From positions 47,234,391 through 47,298,390 of the forward strand of contig JAQMRL010000007.1 in NCBI GenBank assembly GCA_035578175.1: DNA of 64,000 nucleotides. Reading direction: 5' to 3'. The notes beneath the pieces were generated by a model. That model did not search any database. It saw nothing but the letters and a program-made list of their open reading frames with translations, and was not told the origin of the DNA. A program made the translations under genes and the position numbers. The stretch is from Catonia carolina. Taxonomy: Eukaryota; Arthropoda; Insecta; Hemiptera; Achilidae. Below, piece after piece: positions 58,801 to 64,000 of the stretch (position 1 is the stretch's first letter; every line of letters begins with the position of its first letter).

Positions 58801-60424
58801 TACATCTCAAATGCCTCCAGTTTCCTAGTGATGACTTATTCCAAGATCCAGGACTCTACACCGTATAGGAGCACAGACAACACATAACATCTTAGATACC
58901 TAATTTTTGTTACAAGAGTAAAGTCGTGGCTCTTACAAATTGGACCCACTTTATTAAATACTGCACTCCCTTGTCTTTATGGCATTTTATTTCCTCTCTA
59001 ATGTCCCATTGCTCGTTTATTATGGTTCCCAAGTAACAATATTGTTCTACCCTCTCTATCCAGGTCTGGTTAATATAAAAGTGAGCTTCATTCACATGCT
59101 CTCTGCTAATCGCAATGCAGTCAGCTGTTTGGACTCAGTATCAACATGGCCGGCCTGTTGGCGTAGTGATTAGTGCAACTGGCCCTTACGCCGGGATCCC
59201 AGGTTCGATTCTTGGTCAGGTCTGGCATTTTTTATCACTCATTTTCATCTATCATCCTTCTCATCGTCTGTATTAGCAGAAATTGCAAAACAGTCGGAAG
59301 TAAAACAAAAAAAATCAGTACCAACGTTCAAAAAACGAAGTTTTCACTTATACCTCTGTAAATCAAACCTACCTAAATGAAATTTAAATAAATAACAGTC
59401 CTTCTAGATTCAAATTAGAGAGGTATAAAAGAAATATTAATGAAAAATAAGGTAGGAACTATACACTATAGTAATTAAGAACCACCTACAGAAATTACTT
59501 ACAGTTAGAGTATTCATGTAATACTCAATTTTTGCTCGAGTTGGGTAAGGTTTATTACGAAAATCTCTTAAACAACCGGGTACTACCATCTGAGATAAGC
59601 CATCACTGAAAAAAATAAACAGTTACACAATTATTTTATTAAATTGTCTTCAGTATTTTCGTGTATTTTATTTTAAATAGTCTCCATCATCTCAACAATC
59701 CTTTAATTTCTGCTGGACTCTAATCCATGCACAACCCTCATGCTTAGCTTTCCAACACCAAGCTGTTTACTTAGAACAACAGGAAAAAACAATGCTAAGT
59801 CCTTATTGCTTAAAATTTAATTTAAAAAATATACAATTTTTCTAAGATTTTTTATAAGTAATGATAAGCAATCATTCTTAAATTTCAGAACACCTTAATT
59901 AGACTCTCATTTAAGTTTTTTTCCAACAATTCAGATGTATGAAATTTAATGACAAGCTTACACACTAAAAAGTTAATTTTTTAAAATACAAACCAAACAA
60001 AAAGTAAACCAATACAAGTATTTTAAGAATAAAATGGAAGCAATTTAAACATGCGCCAAATTACAAATGTTATTTTTTAAAACATTATTATAAAAGCTAT
60101 ATAATTTACTAGCAACAATTTCAATCCCAAGACGATTAAAAAGTAAAAATACTTTAACAATTTTTAAATTTTTTCCCTAAAAGTACAAAAATTTTCCTCA
60201 TCCAACAAAACATAAAAAAAGAGGATAAGCAGAACAAAATTAATCACTTACTTGGCATGATCAAAAGCTTTTGATCCATCATTAAGCACTCCCATAATGT
60301 AAGGATTATTATGTTTATTGTCATTATCAAAGGAATCAAAGAATATTCCCAAACCTTTCCATTTGTCAGAACTTCCAAACACTTCTCCATTGTAATCACC
60401 TTTGTCTTCTGTATACCAGAATGC
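49773..60424 (-). CDS. ergic53: ERGIC-53 (LMAN1) cargo receptor, 3' part, six exons
   Basis: Joined exons 60424-60252, 59605-59503, 56961-56445, 54214-54106, 51765-51484 and 49809-49773 give 406 residues with GT-AG introns and matching phases throughout. The protein is a type I membrane lectin that binds high-mannose glycoproteins in the ER with Ca2+ and carries them to the ERGIC. In order: back half of the L-type lectin domain (residues 1 to about 140 of this part), coiled-coil stalk (about 160-310), a CPNVNC pair near the membrane, one transmembrane helix, and a short tail ending KKFY. The family is usually near 510 residues, so about 100-130 N-terminal residues (signal peptide, start of the lectin fold) are missing. 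No exon for them is seen up to 64000, so they should lie beyond the window. Every exon junction was placed by eye. Confidence 0.93.
49810..51483. other. Last intron of ERGIC-53
   Basis: AT-rich intron. The plus-strand frame at 50831-51148 shows no known domain. Bases 50935-51075, with CACTTGGCGGGCTGCATAAT, resemble decayed repeat sequence. A plus-strand GAGTATAAAAGTGACAG at about 50291 followed by TTCACTCGTG about 25 bp on has TATA-plus-initiator spacing. It may be a relic transposon promoter; this is weak. Confidence 0.5.
51484..51765 (-). CDS. ergic53: ERGIC-53 exon (stalk end and transmembrane helix)
   Basis: The acceptor is TATTTTTAG. After the completed Arg codon it reads NYVVEVHSRADSILQNQAR, then SLVNELRDGLNNIKRDAAA and GGPGGDCPNVNCAST. 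The helix ILIVVAVLQVAAILVY follows, with HLY as the start of the tail. The two cysteines correspond to the pair that links mammalian ERGIC-53 into disulfide-bonded oligomers. An in-frame TAA follows at 51480-51482, but it overlaps a GTAAT splice donor. Splicing there avoids the stop. Confidence 0.92.
53090..53741 (+). repeat. 326-bp tandem duplication in the pogo element
   Basis: Bases 53090-53415 and 53416-53741 are near-identical direct copies with a period of 326 bp. The unit runs from TTGGCATTTTTATACGTAGG to GGATTTGTAACTTCGCA. By eye I found no difference, so the duplication is much younger than the element's decay, or is an assembly artefact. Confidence 0.93.
53220..53829 (+). pseudogene. 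pogo/Tigger transposase N-terminal domain, duplicated
   Basis: In each copy the plus strand can be read, with breaks, as a helix-turn-helix region (CKLSELTGVLKSMIARIV, then LQEDKIHQEWA). Next comes KREGKEPLIEEALNEWFGF. The second copy continues QGASVNGPMLKIKAKDFAKK and FNHCSDTL, then stops at about 53824. That is the CENP-B/Tc5-type DNA-binding tandem typical of pogo transposases. The catalytic domain is absent. In-frame stops make it inactive. Confidence 0.8.
54106..54214 (-). CDS. ergic53: ERGIC-53 exon (coiled-coil stalk)
   Basis: The acceptor is ATTTTTTCAG and the donor GTTTGT. It encodes PGGQPAPQMIDTIRRHEVD and then AVLTNQNTIISTAREI, a helical piece of the stalk. Both junction codons (Val in, Arg out) fit the neighbours. 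It was found because the flanking exons needed a 2-base start and a 2-base end. Confidence 0.9.
54400..54722 (-). repeat. Family 1 repeat, right part of interrupted copy
   Basis: Begins GAAACACTCACACAACTTTC and runs through CTAATTGGCACTAAACTAAG and CATATTAAGGCCACAATCTT, matching 36168-36720. It is interrupted at 54735 by the LINE below and resumes at 55636-55957. Confidence 0.82.
54735..55623 (+). mobile_element. Internally deleted LINE (RTE/CR1-like tail) with 12-bp TSD
   Basis: AAAAATGTAGTT lies at 54723-54734 and 55624-55635, a target-site duplication inside a family-1 repeat. The insert starts with a GC-rich leader (CCCCCGGCCGAGTACAAACC; 54735 to about 55080) and then jumps to a pol C-terminus. 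That part reads GRIIEQVRDFKYLGCKIS, DVSEKLGKFSTM, KGTQMEFFRAMAVP, then VAEMKFLPGVKGCTR and WKYKPRGKQGLGRPKK. It ends in a TGATGA microsatellite, as such LINEs do. The middle of the element, with the reverse transcriptase, is missing. The minus-strand 102-codon frame over the leader is chance. Confidence 0.82.
55636..55957 (-). repeat. Family 1 repeat, left part of interrupted copy
   Basis: Continues the 54400 copy: TTTCAGTTGACCGATTTTGA, CACAGACCAATCAATAAAAA, and ATATTCATATACGGCAAGGG at the outer end. Confidence 0.82.
56445..56961 (-). CDS. ergic53: ERGIC-53 exon (end of lectin domain and stalk)
   Basis: The acceptor is TATTTTGCAG, phase 0. The donor is GTAGTT after one base of a Val codon. 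It starts VLFHNGMTNNEQDFEVCF and contains FGVSAATGGLADDHDVLHF, the hallmark end of the L-type lectin fold whose GGL loop lines the mannose site. A Pro/Gln linker and a charged heptad-rich stretch (QEYADYQRKLDQQKEEYRK) begin the coiled-coil stalk. Next come ESDNQRELRQIFSGQ and LSQKLDEIIGRQERTL, as in the family. The open frame runs on to 56407 and up to 56991, but both extensions are intron. Confidence 0.96.
58060..58560 (+). pseudogene. LINE pol C-terminus relic in an ERGIC-53 intron
   Basis: The plus strand gives DVEKKVGKFQAVCGNISRT, then RKETQIKFYKVMAAPVLLYG, then IESWISIRPQERRVQ. A frameshift leads to AAEMRFLRRTIGCS and then ENITIELDVYNLNEKIAEY. This is the region after the reverse transcriptase in RTE/CR1-type LINEs. 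It is a 5'-truncated, decayed copy antisense to the host gene, with no catalytic RT motif. Confidence 0.8.
58765..58828. repeat. Hairpin of about 30-bp arms
   Basis: AGGAAACTGGAGGGGCATTT followed by CAGATGT is inverted as ACATCTCAAATGCCTCCAGT plus TTCCT, around a 4-base loop. It lies where the plus-strand LINE remains meet the minus-strand relic at 58830-59130. Confidence 0.8.
58830..59130 (-). pseudogene. LINE pol fragment, opposite orientation
   Basis: The minus strand reads REHVNEAHFYINQTWIERV, EQYCYLGTIINEQWDIREE and IKCHKDKGV, with a KWVQFVRATTLL stretch at the end. The YCYLGTIIN motif follows the reverse-transcriptase palm in many non-LTR elements. Only about 90 codons remain. Confidence 0.75.
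59146..59314 (+). repeat. tRNA-derived SINE in an ERGIC-53 intron
   Basis: The head GCCGGCCTGTTGGCGTAGTG and GATTAGTGCAACTGG form box A, with CCCAGGTTCGATTCTTGG around box B. The tail is CGTCTGTATTAGCAGAAATT with GTCGGAAGTAAAACAAAAA. TSD TCAGTATCAAC at 59135-59145 and TCAGTACCAAC at 59315-59325, one mismatch. It shares its tail with the SINEs at 25006 and 31619 but has a different tRNA-like head. Confidence 0.88.
59503..59605 (-). CDS. ergic53: ERGIC-53 exon (lectin domain)
   Basis: The acceptor is TTTTTTTCAG and the donor GTAAGT. The first base completes the Asn codon. It encodes DGLSQMVVPGCLRDFRNK, then PYPTRAKIEYYMNTLT, closely matching the family's CQRDFRNKPYP region. The Cys is expected to pair with the Cys in EVCF of the next exon. 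At 34 codons plus one base it was too short to stand out as an open frame. Confidence 0.94.
60252..60424 (-). CDS. ergic53: ERGIC-53 exon (lectin domain, calcium site)
   Basis: The acceptor is TTTTTGTGCAG and the donor GTAAGT. It starts in phase 0 with AFWYTEDKGDYNGEVFGSS. It contains GLGIFFDSFDNDN, where the D, F and N of D-S-F-D-N correspond to Ca2+ ligands in the mammalian protein. It ends in FDHA plus two bases of the Asn codon, completed as FDHAND across the next junction. That segment provides the conserved His and the last Ca2+-binding Asp. All key sugar- and calcium-site residues expected here are present, so the lectin should be functional. The two short minus-strand frames over this exon differ only in register; this frame is the real one. 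Confidence 0.93.
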
Positions 60425-60838
60425 CTGCACAAAAATAATATTAACTTTTATTTTAACGTTCTACTTACATTACCTTACTTAAAAAAATAAACAAAATAAT
60501 TCTGAGTAATTTGTCCTTTCGTGTATTTAATAATAAATTCTTAATTTTATGTAGAAACCATTCAAGAAACATCTGATGGAACAACAGTACATTAAACTGA
60601 CTTCTATGGCTCTTCTGAACCAGCACATTTCTATTTTTGAACACCCGTATGCCTTGTTTGACCAGAGATGAACAGTACTTTCTAGATGTGCATTGGAGGG
60701 GATAAGACAGTAACCAGTTTCAACTCGGAAGCCAAAGAGTCATCATGTGCTATCATAATTTAATAAATTTCTAATAATTATCTATTAAAATTATTAGTCT
60801 TAAACCACAATTATTTATGGCTCTAGTTATTGTTATTA

Positions 60839-61760
60839 CAAGGGTTATCCAGAAAAAACCTCCGTTTAGGTGTAGCAGGAAAAGTAATGCGCATAGCGCG
60901 GCCGAGTTGATATCACTGCGCGCAGTGATTCAGTACGCTTCTAACTGTGCAAGGCGGAGCATCGTACATTCGTGCGTTGTCCTTTTATAACCTCAAAACA
61001 TGAGTGCCGTAATAGAAAATCCCGCCAAGTGTGAATTGCATGGCGTTATAAGATTTCTGTGGGGAAAAAATCTCTCAGCGGCCGAAATTCATTGTGAATT
61101 GTGTGTGGTTTATGGCCCAAACATTATGAGTGAAGGTGTAGTCCGTCAATGGGTCCGTTTTTTTATAAAATGGAAGAACAAAGAAAGTCCGTCAAACTTT
61201 TTCGACGAGGAAACTTATGGCTACCGTTTTTTGGGATGCTAAGGGCATCTTATTCGTTGATTTTATGGAACGTGGAACGACCATCATTTCTGCTGTCTAC
61301 TGTGAAACTTTAAACAGACTAAGAAGAGCGATCCAAAACAAGCGTCGTGGTGCTGTGTTTGTGCATGACAACGCTCGCCCTCATACAGCTCGAAGAACGA
61401 GTTAACTATTGGCCAAGTTTAAATGGGACGTTTTTGATCATCCCCCATACAGCCCGGACTTGGCTCCTAGTGACTTTCACCTGTTCCAGAACATGAAGGG
61501 GTGGTTTGCATCTCAGCGGTTCGCCAATGACGAAGAGCCTCAAAACGTCGTGAATGGTTGGCTACATTCACAGGCGGCAGATTTTTATGCAGAGGGTATT
61601 TCAGACTGTTCCAAGGTACGACAAATGCTTGTATCTGTTTGGCGACTATGTCGAAAAATAGAGAAAAACTGTAGTTTTAATATGTATATAATAAAGTTTT
61701 TGTATCTTCACTCGTTTACTTTTTATTTCAAAACTGAGGTTATTTTCTGGATAACCCTCG
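60839..61760 (+). mobile_element. Internally deleted mariner upstream of the first visible exon
   Basis: TA flanks at 60837-60838 and 61761-61762. Terminal repeats CAAGGGTTATCCAGAAAA and, read inward from the right, CGAGGGTTATCCAGAAAA. At 922 bp it is shorter than the about 1.3 kb of intact elements. It sits above exon 60424-60252, probably in the preceding ERGIC-53 intron. Confidence 0.9.
61000..61661 (+). pseudogene. Mariner transposase missing its middle
   Basis: ATG at 61000 starts MSAVIENPAKCELHGVIRF, with LSAAEIHCELCVVYGPNIM and MSEGVVRQWVRFFIKW, the paired helix-turn-helix of mariner transposases. After FFDEETYG the frame jumps to MATVFWDAKGILFVDFME, skipping the segment with the first catalytic Asp. 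Then VFVHDNARPHTARR (second Asp) and, after a TAA near 61402, FDHPPYSPDLAPSDFHLF (third Asp, DD34D type). A final frameshift precedes YDKCLYLFGDYVEK. It cannot be active. Confidence 0.9.
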
Positions 61761-62694
61761 TACTAATCCAATTCAAACTTATGGACCAATGCTTTTCAAC
61801 TAGAATAGTACTTATGAATTGAGCATAATAGAAATAAGACATTTAACAGAATCTGATTTTTCAAACTGAGCTAAAGAAATAATTTATTAGGACTATTGGT
61901 CTTTAATATTATTCACAATTTCAATATGGTTTCATTTGAAACTATGAAGCCGACAAAAATATACATAAATTTAATTAATGAACATTAAAGTATACAGCAG
62001 GTCAAAACCACGAAATCAGATTTCTTATTTTAGGCTATTCAAATTCCACTTGTAAACCAACAGAGTGAGAAATACTACATTGACAAATCTCATGACAGGT
62101 AGTATTTTCCACTAAAAACCTATCTTAGAAACACTGTCTGTCAAGAAACTAGTTTTGAGTTCGTTTTCTTTCTACAGAAAAGTTTTTTAAAGAATCTTCA
62201 AAACTCCAAATAAATTTTCAAGTAATTATTTCAAGAATGGATTTGTAACATAAAAAGAATATGTTTCTGTTTTTACAGACACTGAAAGATCGGGTAAATA
62301 AAGCAGGTAACATGTAGTAAATTCCACATTTAAATCTGACGATTATTACGCTCATGATTTCCTTTGTCATACAAAAACAGATGGATCTGTCACAGTAATG
62401 ACACAGTTAAATAACACATATTGCACCAAACAATAAACAACTGCTGTGTAAATAAACATATTTTATTAAAAACAAAACCAATAAATTTACATTACATAGC
62501 AACAACCTATCCAAACAGTTTATGGCAGTTGTAAATAGATTATGCTCACTTCTGACATAATATAGGCTAAATAAACCACGGATTACAACTATCATTAGCA
62601 GTGATGTTGAACTTCAATCATTAACGATCAAACCAACGATTAAATGTATCATATTTTAAAATATAAATCTTTATAATGCATCCTGCAGTTAAAT

Positions 62695-62970
62695 TAATTC
62701 TATTTTATATAATAAATTTCACTAACCTTCCTTTTTAACTGCACCAACTTTTATTTTCACTTACACGGGTTTCGGTGGATCCACCAGTTTTATACAAATG
62801 ACTGAAGATGTATAATCTTCTGTAGATTTTTAATAAATTAAGTTTTTAGTTTCAATTATATGTTATTTACTCTGATGATGGTGGATCCATCGAAACATGT
62901 GTAAGTGAAAATAAAAGTTGGCGCAGTTAAAAAGAAAGGTTAGTGAAATTTATTATATAAAATAGAATTA
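62695..62970. mobile_element. Foldback MITE, about 100-bp arms
   Basis: TAATTCTATTTTATATAATA through ACTTTTATTTTCACTTACAC and GGTTTCGGTGGATCCACCA is inverted as TGGTGGATCCATCGAAACAT through AGTGAAAATAAAAGTTGGCG to ATATAAAATAGAATTA. The loop is about 80 bp. The outer flank TAAATCTTTATAATGCATCC is shared with 41425-41455, hinting at a larger repeat family. Confidence 0.85.
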
Positions 62971-63005
62971 TTTTAAAATAATACATGGTATGGTGAATTG
63001 AACTA

Positions 63006-64000
63006 CGAGGCATATCCAGAAAGTAAGTGCACTGAATTTTTGTAAGTTTCAAAATTTTTATTTAAACAAAAAAATTACGTGGTTACTTTAGTACATACGT
63101 AAGCTATTTTTCGACATAGTCGCCATTCCTCTCAATGCAGGTGGTGAAGCGGGGTATCAATTTTTTGATGCCTTCCTTGAAGTAGTTTCCCTCCAACCCC
63201 TTCCTCCTTTGCCTCCTCGTCGGCTGAAAACCTTTTTCCACCCATGTGCAGCTTCAGGGAGTAAAGAGATAGTAATCTAAAGGTGCTAGGTCAGGGGAAT
63301 GCGCAGGATGGTACAGGACACCTCATTTAAACGAGGCGAGCAATTCCTTTGTGGCATTGGCCATGTGTGGTCTAGCACTGTCATGCAGCAAGCAGACTCC
63401 TTTTGTCAGCATGCCTCTCCTCTAGTTCTGAATCGCCCTCCGCAATATTTTAGGGTCTCACAGTATCTTGCAGAGTTGATGGTCTCCCCTTGAGGCATAT
63501 TTTCAATTAAAATTATGCCTTGACAGTCCCAAAACATGGATGCCATGATTTTCTTGGCTGAAATTGTGGTTTTGAACTTTTTTGGCGGAGGGTGAAGAGG
63601 TGTGGCCCCACTCTTAAGACTGTGTTTTGGTTTCAGGTGTGTAGTGTGCTACCCAAGTTTCATCTTCAGTAACGATGGAGCGGAGAAATTCATCTTCATG
63701 GAGTTTGCAGCGCCTCAAAAACTCTTCCCTGGTCTCCTCTCGATTCAACTTGTGTTGGTCTGTTAACTGTTTTGGGACCCACCACACGGACACTTTCCGA
63801 TATCCGAGGGTTTCTGTGATGGTTTCGTGTAGTAGATCTGGAGATTTGCGGAAACATCGCAGAAAGTTCATCCACAGTCAATCTGCGGTGGTCACGGAAC
63901 ACATTTTCGATTTTTTCCACAATTTCGTCAGTCACAATTGAAGGTCTTCCACTCCTCTGATCATCATGCACAGAGGTACGACTGATTTTAAACTACTTTA
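63006..64000 (-). mobile_element. Second mariner, minus strand, cut by the window end
   Basis: TA at 63004-63005 is followed by CGAGGCATATCCAGAAAGTA, a mariner-type terminus resembling the ends at 60839 (TATCCAGAAA core). The transposase runs on the minus strand through to the window end. The 5' part of the element lies outside. Confidence 0.87.
63104..64000 (-). pseudogene. Mariner transposase, decayed, partial
   Basis: Reading from the window end on the minus strand: MHDDQRSGRPSIVTDEIVE, then VFRDHRRLTVDELSAMF. After frame changes come HKLNREETREEFLRRC, then SIVTEDETWVAHYTPETK with the first catalytic Asp. Then LLHDSARPHMANATKELL (second) and HSPDLAPLDYYLF (third), and a tail with RFTTCIERNGDYVEK ending at TAG 63104-63106. 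Stops at TQS., K.GVL and LFTP. show it is dead. It is a different mariner from the copy at 60839. Confidence 0.88.

Noticed and set aside
59150..59230. tRNA gene on the plus strand
   Set aside because: Same reasoning: SINE tail and target-site duplication.

Overview
The window looks like a piece of an AT-rich, transposon-crowded arthropod genome. An insect, most likely hemipteran-like, is my guess. It rests on the mix of element types (tRNA-derived SINEs, several mariner types, a piggyBac element, pogo, Ty3/gypsy, RTE/CR1-like LINE tails, IS630-like DDE transposases) and on one spliced gene with GT-AG introns. Nothing here is bacterial: there are no operons, and almost every open frame of 60-100 codons is chance or transposon debris.

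The only host gene I can support is the 3' two-thirds of ERGIC-53/LMAN1, the cargo receptor that carries mannose-bearing glycoproteins from ER to Golgi. It lies on the minus strand at 60424-49773. I resolve six coding exons: 60424-60252, 59605-59503, 56961-56445, 54214-54106, 51765-51484 and 49809-49773. Their phases fit at every junction and give 406 residues. They cover the back half of the L-type lectin domain, the coiled-coil stalk, the two luminal cysteines and the membrane helix. The last exon is tiny and encodes the cytosolic tail ending KKFY. The signal peptide and front of the lectin domain are not found and should lie beyond base 64000. The introns carry a pogo element, LINE fragments, a SINE and an unclassified repeat. 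Mariner copies and a foldback element lie upstream of the first visible exon.

Region by region: 1-9 kb holds three unclassified interspersed repeat families and a decayed gypsy integrase with a possible 3' LTR. The stretch 10-13 kb is empty AT-rich sequence. From 13.3 to 20.4 kb there is a compound repeat block: a DDE transposase relic, a reverse-transcriptase relic and a 3.7-kb tandem array whose period falls from about 300 to about 185 bp, with a small palindromic element inserted in it. From 21 to 25 kb there are SINEs, including one inserted in another. From 25.6 to 29.4 kb a second copy of the 14.5-16 kb block carries two extra insertions. The first copy preserves a clear empty site for one of them and a probable one for the other. 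From 30.5 to 35.4 kb lie a 1.1-kb foldback palindrome inside a SINE tail, a 0.4-kb TIR element, and a piggyBac element with an IS630-like transposon nested in it. From 37 to 49.5 kb there is AT-rich sequence with a few repeats and no recognised gene. From 49.5 to 64 kb is the ERGIC-53 gene with its transposon-filled introns.

No set of genes here works together as a pathway. What the window records best is its insertion history, readable from target-site duplications and paired empty and filled copies. I found no convincing undescribed functional system.
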